Source of the DNA: Verrucomicrobiota bacterium
Lineage (GTDB): Bacteria > Verrucomicrobiota > Verrucomicrobiia > Limisphaerales > UBA11358
Direction: 5' to 3'
Assembly (NCBI GenBank): GCA_028873125.1
Contig: JAGWMQ010000028.1
Coordinates: 1-32,068 of the forward strand
Length of the DNA: 32,068 nt
How positions within the stretch are numbered: position 1 is the first letter of the stretch; every line of letters starts with the position of its first letter. Made by a program: the position numbers and the translations under genes. The notes beneath the pieces were generated by a model. The model did not search any database. It was given only the letters and a program-made list of their open reading frames with translations, and had not been told where the DNA came from. Shown here one piece after another: positions 7,214 through 15,199 of this stretch.

Positions 7214-9883
7214 ATGGATCGGTCATTTTCAATGAAGCGCCCGAACTGCCGCCGGGTCTTGGAGTGCGCCGGCGGAGTGCAGCGGCGACGGCCCTTTCAG
7301 ACGGGAAGGGCGCTTTCACCAGACGGCACTCCTCCAAAGCGGTGTCGCGCTTCGCCTGCCACCGTCCAAGACGCCGGCGCGTTCACGCGCGGGTTCCGTC
7401 CATTCGCGGCGCTTGTTATTTGCCTCCTGGCGTGCTGGCCCATCGCCGGCCAAGTTGCCGCGCCGGCGCCCGCGCCGGTCATTATGCAGGACCTGCATCG
7501 CTTTCAGGAAATGGGCGGCGTGCTTTACGTCGCGGCGCATCCCGACGACGAGAACACGCAGTTGATCGCCTACCTCGCGCGCGGGCGCCATTACCGCACC
7601 GCCTACCTTTCGCTCACGCGCGGCGACGGCGGCCAGAACGTGCTCGGCCCGGAGTTCGGCGACGAACTTGGGGTCATCCGCACCGAGGAACTCCTCGCCG
7701 CGCGGCGCATTGACGGCGGACGCCAGTTTTTCTCCCGCGCGGTGGACTTTGGATTCTCCAAGGATTATCGCGAGACGCTGCGCATCTGGGACCGGCAGGA
7801 GGTGCTCAGCGACGTGGTCCGCGTCATCCGCGAGTTCCGTCCCGACGCGGTCATCACGCGCTTTGCTCCCTGGCAGCGTCACACGCACGGTCACCACACC
7901 GCCTCGGCCATTCTGGCGCTGGAGGCCTTCAAGCTGGCCGGCGATCCCAAGGCCTTTCCCGATCAACTCCACGAGGGGCTGACGCCGTGGCAACCCAAAC
8001 GCATCCTCTGGAACGGTTGGACCGGGTCCGGCCGAAGCAATGGGGAAACCAACGCGGAAATCGTGCGCATCAACGTCGGCGGCACCGATCCGGTCACCGG
8101 CGAGTCGTTTGCGGAAATTGCCGCGCGCAGCCGTTCCATGCACAAGACCCAGGGCTTCGGCAATTTCACGGGTTTTCGCGGAGACAGCGGGCCAAGATAC
8201 GAAACGTTCGAACTGTTGGCGGGCGCTCCGGCCACGAACGACATCCTGGACGACGTGAACACAACCTGGTCGCGCGTGCCCGGCGGCGCGGAAATCGGAA
8301 CGCTGACCGATGCCGTCATCGCAAAATTCAATTCGCAAGACCCCGCCGCCAGCGTGCCGGCGTTGTTGGAAATCAAGAAACGTCTGGCCGGCCTGGCTGA
8401 AGACGATCCGGTGGTGAACGAAAAACGCCGGCAACTGGATCGCATCATTCAAGAATGCCTTGGCTTGACCGTGGAAACGACGGTTCCGCAGGCCGAGGTG
8501 GCGCCCGGCGAAACGCTCGGAATGCACCTGACTGCTGTGGTTCGTTCGGGCATTGTTCCCGTCCGCTGGGTGGCGGCGCGGTATCCGGCCATCCAAGCCG
8601 AGTTTCCCATTGGCGTTGACCTCTCCACCAAGCAAACCGTCAGCCGCGACTCGGTTGAAACGCTTCCGGCCAACACGCCGTTGAGCCAGCCGTATTGGCT
8701 GCGCGAAGACCACTCCGTCGGCATGTTCCGCGTGGCGGATCCAAAACTCATCGGTCGGCCCGAGAATCCTCCGGTCTTTCCGGTGGAGCAGATTTTTGAA
8801 GTGGGCGGCCAGACCGTGATGATTCCCGACCAGCCGGTGCAGGTCACCGCCGAGCGGGTGAAGGGTGAAACGCGCCGTCTGGACGTGATTTCGCCGGTGT
8901 CGCTCAAGCTGGCGTCCAACGTCGAACTGTTCGCCCCCGGAGCCTCGCGCCCGGTGACGGTGACGGTCACCGCCGCGCGGCCGGACGTCGCAGGCGCGTT
9001 GCATCTGGATGCGCCGGCGGGCTGGAAGGTCTCGCCCGCATCACAATCCTTCCACCTGCAAGCCAGCGGAGGTCAGGCACAGTTCACGTTCACGGTCACC
9101 GCGCCGTCCGAACCGGCGGTCGCCAGCATCACCGCCGAAGCGGAGATCGGCGGCAAGAGCTACGACAACGAGCGCGTGGTGATCAATTATCCGCACATCC
9201 CGCTGTTGTTGCTCCAGCCGCCCGCGCGCCTCAAGGCCGTTTGCCTGGACCTGGCCATCCGGGTCCGCAACATCGGGTACCTGCCCGGCGCCGGCGACAG
9301 CGTGGCGCAATGCCTGGGAGACATGGGGTGCAAGGTGACGACGCTCGCCGGGGCGGACCTTACGCCGGAACGGCTGAAGGATTTCGACGCGGTGGTCATT
9401 GGCGTGCGCGCGTTCAACGTCCGCACGGACCTCGTTGCCCATTTGCCGGCGCTGTTCGACTACGTCCGGGCCGGCGGCAACGTCATCGAGCAGTATAATC
9501 GGCCGCGCGGGTTGCGGACCGAGGATTTCACGCCGTTCAAACTGCATCTGTCCGACGAGCGCGTGACCGACGAAACCGCGCCGGTCACGTTCCTCGCTCC
9601 GGACCATCCGGTCCTGAACACGCCCAACAAGATCACCCGCGCCGATTTCGACGGCTGGGTCCAGGAGCGCGGGATTTATTATCCCGACCGGTGGGACGAC
9701 CACTTCACGCCGATCCTGGCCTGCGGCGATCCCGGCGAAGCGCCGCTCGAGGGCGGCCTGCTCGTGGCGCCCTGCGGCAAGGGTTACTTCGTCTATACCG
9801 GACTGGTGTTTTTCCGCCAACTGCCGGCGGGCGTGCCTGGCGCCTACCGGCTGTTTGCCAATCTGGTTTCCCTGGGAAAATGA
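7214..9883 (+). CDS. Large exported PIG-L (LmbE-like) deacetylase
   Basis: An 889-residue protein. The N-terminal PIG-L/LmbE domain carries the zinc motif AHPDDE (108-113) and a second histidine motif, HTHGHHTAS (about 222-230), typical of enzymes that deacetylate N-acetylglucosaminyl conjugates. The middle holds beta-sandwich segments (about 420-670). The C-terminus (about 680-885, 'FDAVVIGVRAFNVRTDL', 'YVRAGGNVIEQYNRP') resembles a class I glutamine-amidotransferase-like fold. A hydrophobic signal (62-79) is preceded by an unusually long n-region: residues 15-53 are encoded exactly by a 117-bp palindromic element. No start codon exists between that element and the signal, so translation must pass through it. 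The TGA overlaps the ATG of the next frame (ATGA). The substrate is unknown; genes of this type often neighbour a sodium:solute symporter, as here. Confidence 0.85.
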   Translation: MDRSFSMKRPNCRRVLECAGGVQRRRPFQTGRALSPDGTPPKRCRASPATVQDAGAFTRGFRPFAALVICLLACWPIAGQVAAPAPAPVIMQDLHRFQEMGGVLYVAAHPDDENTQLIAYLARGRHYRTAYLSLTRGDGGQNVLGPEFGDELGVIRTEELLAARRIDGGRQFFSRAVDFGFSKDYRETLRIWDRQEVLSDVVRVIREFRPDAVITRFAPWQRHTHGHHTASAILALEAFKLAGDPKAFPDQLHEGLTPWQPKRILWNGWTGSGRSNGETNAEIVRINVGGTDPVTGESFAEIAARSRSMHKTQGFGNFTGFRGDSGPRYETFELLAGAPATNDILDDVNTTWSRVPGGAEIGTLTDAVIAKFNSQDPAASVPALLEIKKRLAGLAEDDPVVNEKRRQLDRIIQECLGLTVETTVPQAEVAPGETLGMHLTAVVRSGIVPVRWVAARYPAIQAEFPIGVDLSTKQTVSRDSVETLPANTPLSQPYWLREDHSVGMFRVADPKLIGRPENPPVFPVEQIFEVGGQTVMIPDQPVQVTAERVKGETRRLDVISPVSLKLASNVELFAPGASRPVTVTVTAARPDVAGALHLDAPAGWKVSPASQSFHLQASGGQAQFTFTVTAPSEPAVASITAEAEIGGKSYDNERVVINYPHIPLLLLQPPARLKAVCLDLAIRVRNIGYLPGAGDSVAQCLGDMGCKVTTLAGADLTPERLKDFDAVVIGVRAFNVRTDLVAHLPALFDYVRAGGNVIEQYNRPRGLRTEDFTPFKLHLSDERVTDETAPVTFLAPDHPVLNTPNKITRADFDGWVQERGIYYPDRWDDHFTPILACGDPGEAPLEGGLLVAPCGKGYFVYTGLVFFRQLPAGVPGAYRLFANLVSLGK
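7256..7372. repeat. 117-bp palindromic element inside the deacetylase gene
   Basis: The edges GTCTTGGA (7256) and TCCAAGAC (7372) are perfect inverted repeats and the arms continue imperfectly inward for about 35 bp. It starts exactly at codon 15 and its length is 39 codons, so the frame is kept. It shares GTCTTGGA edges with the hairpin at 1632-1705. Confidence 0.6.
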
Positions 9884-9911
9884 AGTTGCCACCCGATCCA
9901 CCGGCGCCCCA

Positions 9912-10004
9912 GGGTAGGGCGCGCCACTCCGTCCGCGCCGGTGGGAATGAGTCGGACATCCCCGTTGACCCTCGCGGCGCGCAGGGGACTGACGCGCCCC
10001 ACCC
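9912..10004. repeat. 93-bp palindromic element between deacetylase and symporter genes
   Basis: The edges GGGTAGGGCGCG (9912-9923) and CGCGCCCCACCC (9993-10004) are inverted repeats with one mismatch. The arms extend about 29 bp (CGCGCCACTCCGTCCGCGCCG against CGCGTCAGTCCCCTGCGCGCCG, reverse-complemented). The length is a multiple of three, so the frame opening at 9880 passes through it. Confidence 0.6.
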
Positions 10005-10005
10005 A

Positions 10006-10131
10006 ATGGACGCGGACGAACGGACCGGCCTGCCGGGGCTTCGCACCTGGAGCGGCGTTTACCTTTTTGTTTTCGGCTGCTTTGTTTTGTGGGTGGTGCT
10101 GCTGTTGGCGCTGACGGCGAGTTATTCATGA
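10006..10131 (+). CDS. Small single-helix membrane protein
   Basis: A 41-residue protein: a short polar N-terminus (MDADERTGLPGLRTWSG), then one strongly hydrophobic helix (VYLFVFGCFVLWVVLLLAL) and TASYS. Its TGA overlaps the ATG of the symporter (ATGA), so the two are probably translationally coupled. It looks like a small accessory subunit of the transporter. The same frame opens earlier at an ATG at 9880, which overlaps the deacetylase stop; that start gives 83 residues, with the palindromic element at 9912-10004 translated as a Pro/Arg/Gly-rich extension. I prefer 10006 because the extension is repeat-derived, but the ATGA at 9880 argues that the older start lay there. Found by reading the frame; no family recognised. 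Confidence 0.65.
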   Translation: MDADERTGLPGLRTWSGVYLFVFGCFVLWVVLLLALTASYS

Positions 10132-11825
10132 ACGTCCTGGATTTCGCCGTCCTCATCGGCAGCATGTTGGCCATCGCCGCCTACGGCACCTGGCACACGC
10201 GGCGTCAGCAGACCTTGCGGCATTACCTGAAGGGTGACGAATCCGTCGGCTGGCTGACCATCGGCATCTCGGTTGCCGCCACGCAGGCCAGCGCCATCAC
10301 GTTCATTTCCACACCGGGTCAGGGGTACGAAAGCGGGCTGGACTTCGTGCAGAATTATTTCGGGATGCCGCTGGCGCTGATCCTCATTGCCGCCGTCTTC
10401 CTGCCGATTTACCGGCGGTTGAATGTTTATACCGCCTATCAATATCTGGGACACCGTTTCGACGCCAAAACCCGCCTGCTTGGCGCCGCCTTGTTTCTCG
10501 TGTCGCGCGGCCTGGCCGCCGGCATCACCATTTACGCGCCGGCCATCATCCTGTCCACCGTGCTCGGCTGGCGGCTGGACCTCACCATCATCTTGAGCGG
10601 ATTGCTGGTGATCGTGTACACCGTCGCCGGCGGCAGCCAGGCGGTGAGCCTGACCCAGAAATACCAAATGGCCGTCATCTTCGGCGGCATGGTGGCGGCC
10701 TTCGTCATCCTGCTGATGAAGCTGCCGGCCAGCCTGGGCGACGCGTTGACCGTGGCGGGCGGATTCAAAAAGCTGGAAGCGGTGAGTCTTTCAACCGATC
10801 TCCACCGGCGTTACACGTTTTGGACGGGGCTGCTCGGCGGATTCTTCCTGTCGCTCTCCTACTTCGGCACCGACCAATCGCAGGTGCAGCGTTACCTTTC
10901 CGGCTCCTCCTTGCGCGAAAGCCGGCTGGGATTGATGTTCAACGCCGTGCTGAAAATCCCCATGCAGTTCTTCATCCTGCTGCTCGGCGTGATGGTGTTT
11001 GTCTTTTATCAATTTGAACAGCCGCCGCTTTATTTCAACCAGGCGGCCTGGCGCCAGGCGGTCCGGCGGGACCCGGGCGAACACCTCCAGGCGCTCGAGC
11101 AACGGTTCGACGCGATTGGCGCGCAGAAGGAACAATTCATCCGCCGGTGGCTCGACGCCAAACACGCCGGCAACCGCGCGGCCGCGGCCGCGGCGCGGGC
11201 GCAGGCCCTGGCGGCGCTGGACCGCAGCAACGCCGTGCGCGCCCAGGCGCGGGCCGCGGTGCAGGCGGCCGACCCCGGCGCGCAAAGCAACGACGCCGAC
11301 TACGTCTTCGTCACGTTCATCCTCGACCACCTGCCGCACGGCTTGATCGGCCTGTTGATTGCCGCGTTCTTCGCCGCCGCGCTCCAATCCAAGTCCGCCG
11401 AATTGAACGCGCTGGGCTCGACCACCACCGTGGATTTCTACCGGCACCTGCTCAAACGCGAAGCCAGCGACGCGCATTACGTGGCCGCCTCCAAATGGTT
11501 TACTTTCTTCTGGGGTTTGGTGGCGCTGGCCTTTGCGCTCTTTGCCAACCTGGTCGAGAATCTCATCCAGGCCGTCAACATCGTCGGCTCGGTCTTTTAC
11601 GGCGTGATGCTGGCCTTGTTTCTGGTGGCCTTCTTTCTCAAGCGCGTGGGCGGAACGGCGGTTTTCTGGGCGGCGCTGGCGGCGCAGACACTGGTCTTCG
11701 TCCTCTATTTTTCGCTGAGCATCAGCTACCTGTGGTATAACTTCATCGGCTGCGCCGCCTGCGTGCTGTTGAGCCTGATTTTACAGGCCGCGCTCGGCTC
11801 AAACAGTCCAGCGGCCGGGGCCTGA
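10128..11825 (+). CDS. Sodium:solute symporter (SSS family)
   Basis: A 565-residue inner-membrane transporter of the SSS/SLC5 family, with about 13 hydrophobic helices and the family motifs 'GWLTIGISVAATQASAITFISTPGQGYESGLDFVQNYFG', 'VYTVAGGSQAVSLTQKYQ', 'SLSYFGTDQSQVQRYLSG' and 'FFAAALQSKSAELNALGSTTTVDFY'. Between two helices (about residues 304-395) lies a soluble, Ala/Arg/Gln-rich, probably coiled-coil insert ('ALEQRFDAIGAQKEQFIRRWLDAK', then an alanine run). The ATG at 10128 overlaps the stop of the small membrane protein. The substrate cannot be read from sequence; linkage to a PIG-L deacetylase suggests an amino-sugar or acylated compound, as inference only. Confidence 0.88.
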   Translation: MNVLDFAVLIGSMLAIAAYGTWHTRRQQTLRHYLKGDESVGWLTIGISVAATQASAITFISTPGQGYESGLDFVQNYFGMPLALILIAAVFLPIYRRLNVYTAYQYLGHRFDAKTRLLGAALFLVSRGLAAGITIYAPAIILSTVLGWRLDLTIILSGLLVIVYTVAGGSQAVSLTQKYQMAVIFGGMVAAFVILLMKLPASLGDALTVAGGFKKLEAVSLSTDLHRRYTFWTGLLGGFFLSLSYFGTDQSQVQRYLSGSSLRESRLGLMFNAVLKIPMQFFILLLGVMVFVFYQFEQPPLYFNQAAWRQAVRRDPGEHLQALEQRFDAIGAQKEQFIRRWLDAKHAGNRAAAAAARAQALAALDRSNAVRAQARAAVQAADPGAQSNDADYVFVTFILDHLPHGLIGLLIAAFFAAALQSKSAELNALGSTTTVDFYRHLLKREASDAHYVAASKWFTFFWGLVALAFALFANLVENLIQAVNIVGSVFYGVMLALFLVAFFLKRVGGTAVFWAALAAQTLVFVLYFSLSISYLWYNFIGCAACVLLSLILQAALGSNSPAAGA

Positions 11826-11864
11826 CGCGGTTTTGCCGGCGGAGAACAGAGCCGCGCAGCCGGC

Positions 11865-13865
11865 TCACGCTTCCAGGGCCGGACGCGGCCGGCCATCCAC
11901 CGGACAGGCGCGCAGGCAGATTTTTTTGTAGGCGGCCAGCGCCAGCAGGGGCCAGGCGTTGCGGTACATGTCGTACTTCAAATAGAACACTTTCGGAAAA
12001 CCGGTGCCGGTCGTCTCCTCCTCCGTCCACGAACCGTCGGAATTTTGGGTGTGGATCAAATACTCGATGCCGTGTTTGAGGGCGGGATTTTCCGGATTGT
12101 CAAAGGCGCACAGGCCCATGACGGCCCACGCGGTTTGGGACGCGGTGCTCGGTCCCTGCCCTTTGAAGACGGGGTCGTCGTAGGTGTTGCAGCGCTCGCC
12201 CCAGCCGCCGTCGGCGTGCTGGACACTCTCCATCCAGGCCCTGGCGCGCAGGAGCCAGGGTTCGCTCATGTTCCAGTTCATGGCGCGCATGCCGCGCAGG
12301 ACCTGCCAGGTGCCGTAAATGTAATTGACGCCCCAGCGGCCATACCACGAACCGTCGGCCTCCTGATGTTCGCGGATGAACTCGATGGCGCGGCGGACCC
12401 GCGGATGGCTCGCGCTCCAGCCTTCGTAGCCGAGCAGTTCCAGAATGCGCGCGGTGATGTCGGCGCATTCGGGATCGAGCATGGCGTTGTGGTCGGCGAA
12501 GGGCACCTTCTCCAGGATGTTTTTCGTGCAGTCCTTGTCGAACGAGGCCCAGCCGCCGTCCTTGCATTGGAAAGTCATCATCCAATTCAGGCCGCGTTGA
12601 AAACACTCGTCGCGTTTTTGCGGCTGGTCCGTCGTGATGAGCCGCAGCGCCAGCAGCACCATCGCCGTGTCGTCCACGTCGGGGTTCCACCGGTTGTTGA
12701 ATTCAAACACCCAGCCGCTGGGCTCGACCTTGGCCGGGTTCTTGTGGACCCAGTCGCCGGCGAAGCGGATTTCGCGCTGCATCAGCCATTCGGCGGCGCG
12801 CTTCAAGGCGGGGTGATTCTCCGGCAGGCCCGATTCGCGCAGGCAGATGGCCACGATGGCCGAGTCCCACACCGGCGAGAAGCACGGCTCGATGCGCACG
12901 TCGTCCTCGGTTTCGTGCTCGAGCTTCTTCAATTCGCGCGCGGCGCGGACCACCTGCGGGTGGTCGTCGGGGTAGCCGAGCGCCTGGAGGGCGATGAGCG
13001 CGTTGAGCATCGCCGGGAAAATCGCGGCCAGGCCGTCGCTGCCCTCGAAGCGTTCGAGCATCCAGTGCTCGGCCTTCTTGAGGGCGGCGCGGCGGAAGGG
13101 GTGGATGCTGTGGGCGGCGAACCACTCGGCGAATTTGTGCAGCCGGTCCAGCCAGAGGAAGAAATTGCGCCACGAAATTTTCTCCGGGTCGGGCGCCGGC
13201 GCCAGGTCGCGTTCGTGCATGCCCTCGGGATACAACTCGTCCAAATCCACCTTCACCGGGCGCGTGGGCTTGAAATGGTTGATGATGGCCAGGGGCACGA
13301 GCATGCCGCGCGACCAGTTGCTCATGTCCCAGAAGTTCACGTGAAACCACTTGCCCAGCAGGAGCACTTCGCAGGGAATGGTCGGCACGTATTCCCACGG
13401 GAACAACCCCAGGAGCGCCAGATACAGCTTGGAAAACGTGTTCAGGCGCGGGACGCCGCCCAGGCTCAGGGCGACCTGCCGCGCCCGCAACAGGCGCGGA
13501 TCGGTGGCGCGCAGGCCGGCCAGTTTCAACGCCAGATAGGCCTTGATCGTGGCGTTCACCTCGGAGGGGCCGCCGTAGTAAATGTTCCAGCCGCCGTCGG
13601 GCAGTTGCATGGACAGGAGATGATGAACCGCCTTGCGCTGCCATGCCTTGTCCATCTGCCCGCGCCAATGGTGGTAGGCCACCATGTCCGAGACCAGCGT
13701 GGAGTCCACCATCAACTCGCCGATCCAGTAGCCTTCGGGCTTCTGCAGGCCCAGCAGGTTTTTCTGCGCCCGCAAAACGGCGGCATCCACCTCCCGCGCC
13801 AATCCCGGCCCGGTGCCAGCCGCCGGTTCCGCGGACTGAACACTTGATCCTCTTTGTGACAACAC
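11865..13865 (-). CDS. shc: Squalene--hopene cyclase
   Basis: A 666-residue triterpene cyclase that folds squalene into hopene/hopanol, the first dedicated step of hopanoid membrane lipids. The catalytic acid motif DVDDTA lies at 396-401. Several QW-type repeats are visible: DGGWNIYYGG near 92, DGGWASFDKD, DGSWYGRWGVNYIYGTW, DGGWGERCNTY and DGSWTEEE near the end. These stabilise the double alpha-barrel monotopic enzyme. Length fits the family. The start is a GTG; a TTG one codon on is an alternative, and no better start is seen. It stands alone, with no hpn hopanoid-tailoring genes or squalene synthase beside it, and faces the divergent peptidase gene. Confidence 0.95.
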   Translation of the reverse strand: MLSQRGSSVQSAEPAAGTGPGLAREVDAAVLRAQKNLLGLQKPEGYWIGELMVDSTLVSDMVAYHHWRGQMDKAWQRKAVHHLLSMQLPDGGWNIYYGGPSEVNATIKAYLALKLAGLRATDPRLLRARQVALSLGGVPRLNTFSKLYLALLGLFPWEYVPTIPCEVLLLGKWFHVNFWDMSNWSRGMLVPLAIINHFKPTRPVKVDLDELYPEGMHERDLAPAPDPEKISWRNFFLWLDRLHKFAEWFAAHSIHPFRRAALKKAEHWMLERFEGSDGLAAIFPAMLNALIALQALGYPDDHPQVVRAARELKKLEHETEDDVRIEPCFSPVWDSAIVAICLRESGLPENHPALKRAAEWLMQREIRFAGDWVHKNPAKVEPSGWVFEFNNRWNPDVDDTAMVLLALRLITTDQPQKRDECFQRGLNWMMTFQCKDGGWASFDKDCTKNILEKVPFADHNAMLDPECADITARILELLGYEGWSASHPRVRRAIEFIREHQEADGSWYGRWGVNYIYGTWQVLRGMRAMNWNMSEPWLLRARAWMESVQHADGGWGERCNTYDDPVFKGQGPSTASQTAWAVMGLCAFDNPENPALKHGIEYLIHTQNSDGSWTEEETTGTGFPKVFYLKYDMYRNAWPLLALAAYKKICLRACPVDGRPRPALEA

Positions 13866-14012
13866 CCATTCACTCTGCCGCCTGCTGCCGGGGCTGTAAA
13901 GTGTTTAGTCGGCGGGAAATGGGAAATGCCCGTTTCATTGTCCTTCATTTTGAGGTGGACAAGAGGCGCGGATTGGAATAATAAGGAGCAAATCTATCAT
14001 GAAGGGAACACG

Positions 14013-14774
14013 ATGAGCTACCAAACGTCCCGCTACGGCTGGCTCCCGGACCTGCCGGATCATCGCGACGTGCTTTACGCCGCGCCGGCGGAGACCCTCG
14101 CCGCCCCGCCGGCCAGGATGGACCTGCGCCCGCAATGCCCGCCGGTTTACGACCAGGGCCGGCTCGGCAGTTGCACCGCCAACGCCATCGCCGGCGCCAT
14201 TGAATTCGACCGTTTGAAACAGAAGCTCGCCGACTTCACGCCCTCGCGTCTTTTCATTTATTACAACGAACGGGCCATCGAACACACCGTGGATTCCGAC
14301 AGCGGCGCACAGATCCGCGACGGCGTCAAGAGCGTGGCCCGGCAGGGCGATTGCCCGGAAACCGAATGGCCCTACGACCCGGCCAAATTCAAGACCCGGC
14401 CGTCCAGGCGGTGCTACGCCGACGCGCTCAAATACCGGGTCGTTTCCTATCAGCGCGTGGCCCGGATGTTGAGCCAGTTGAAGGGCTGCCTGGCCTCCGG
14501 CTGCCCGTTTGTCTTCGGGTTCACCGTGTACGAAAGCTTTGAAAGCGCGCAGGTCGCCCGGACCGGCCACGCCTCCCTGCCCCACAGCGGCGAGGCTGCC
14601 GTCGGCGGCCATGCGGTCGTCGCCGTCGGCTACGACGACGCCCGGCAATGGTTCCTGGTCCGCAACTCGTGGGGCGCCGCCTGGGGCCTGAAGGGTTATT
14701 TTACCTTGCCCTACCCCTATGTGACCGACGAAAATCTCGCCGGCGATTTCTGGACAATTCGCATCGTCCAGTGA
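14013..14774 (+). CDS. Papain-like (C1A) cysteine peptidase
   Basis: A 253-residue peptidase without signal peptide or long propeptide. The oxyanion Gln48 and nucleophile Cys54 lie in YDQGRLGSCTANA, His200 in VGGHAVVAVGYDD, and Asn218 in LVRNSWGAAWG, giving a complete C1A catalytic set. The N-terminus 'YGWLPDLPDHRDVLY' is typical of bacterial cytoplasmic-type C1 peptidases with a minimal pro-region. I chose the ATG at 14013, preceded by GAAGGGA about five bases upstream, over the in-frame ATG at 13926, which would add 29 residues unlike the family. A 5-codon frame (13999-14016) with its own AAGGAG overlaps this start. The HU gene follows after 31 bases. Target proteins are unknown. Confidence 0.88.
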   Translation: MSYQTSRYGWLPDLPDHRDVLYAAPAETLAAPPARMDLRPQCPPVYDQGRLGSCTANAIAGAIEFDRLKQKLADFTPSRLFIYYNERAIEHTVDSDSGAQIRDGVKSVARQGDCPETEWPYDPAKFKTRPSRRCYADALKYRVVSYQRVARMLSQLKGCLASGCPFVFGFTVYESFESAQVARTGHASLPHSGEAAVGGHAVVAVGYDDARQWFLVRNSWGAAWGLKGYFTLPYPYVTDENLAGDFWTIRIVQ

Positions 14775-14805
14775 AGAATCAGAACAGCGAACACGAAAAA
14801 CAAAT

Positions 14806-15105
14806 ATGACTCTGACCAAACGTGATCTCGTCGTCCGCATCAGCAACGAGACGGGGCTGACCCAGATGCAGGTGCTGGACGTGGTGCAACGGACCTTGGA
14901 CGCCATCTCCGAGTCGCTGGCCAAGGGCGACAAGGTGGAGCTGCGCAACTTTGGCGTCTTTGAAATCAAGGTGCGCCGCGCACGCGTCGGACGCAATCCG
15001 AAGAACCCGGGGACCGACGTGCCCATTCCCGCGCACGCGACGGTGAAGTTCAAGCCCGGCAAGGAAATGCGCGCCGAGGTGCTGAAGCTGTCGCCGCCGG
15101 CCTGA
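14806..15105 (+). CDS. HU/IHF-family DNA-bending protein
   Basis: A 99-residue nucleoid protein. The N-terminal helices (MTLTKRDLVVRISNETGLTQMQVLDVVQ) and beta-saddle 'KVELRNFGVFEIKVRRARVGRNPKNPGTDVPIPAHATVKFKPGKEM' match the IHF/HU family, including the RNPKN segment whose proline intercalates into DNA. It acts as a dimer to bend DNA. Sequence alone does not separate HU from IHF-alpha/beta; the FGVFEIK block is somewhat IHF-like. It lies in a same-strand run between the C1A peptidase and hisS. Confidence 0.93.
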   Translation: MTLTKRDLVVRISNETGLTQMQVLDVVQRTLDAISESLAKGDKVELRNFGVFEIKVRRARVGRNPKNPGTDVPIPAHATVKFKPGKEMRAEVLKLSPPA

Positions 15106-15199
15106 ACGGTCCAGCCCCGCGGGGTTGCAGGGGCCGACGGCCCGCCGCCCGAACGCTTTCACGCTTTCGTGCGCCCGCGAACCCATTTAAGCTCCTCCC

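Noticed and set aside
5716-7215. 499-codon frame antisense to the two DUF2911 genes
   Set aside because: Spans two real genes and their gap; composition is typical of a GC-rich antisense frame.
12045-13847. 600-codon frame antisense to squalene-hopene cyclase
   Set aside because: The cyclase motifs on the minus strand are unambiguous; this frame has none.
13956-13984. TGGACA-17-TAATAA promoter for the peptidase gene
   Set aside because: The -10 would overlap the AAGGAG site, placing transcription after the best ribosome site; the match is too weak to claim.
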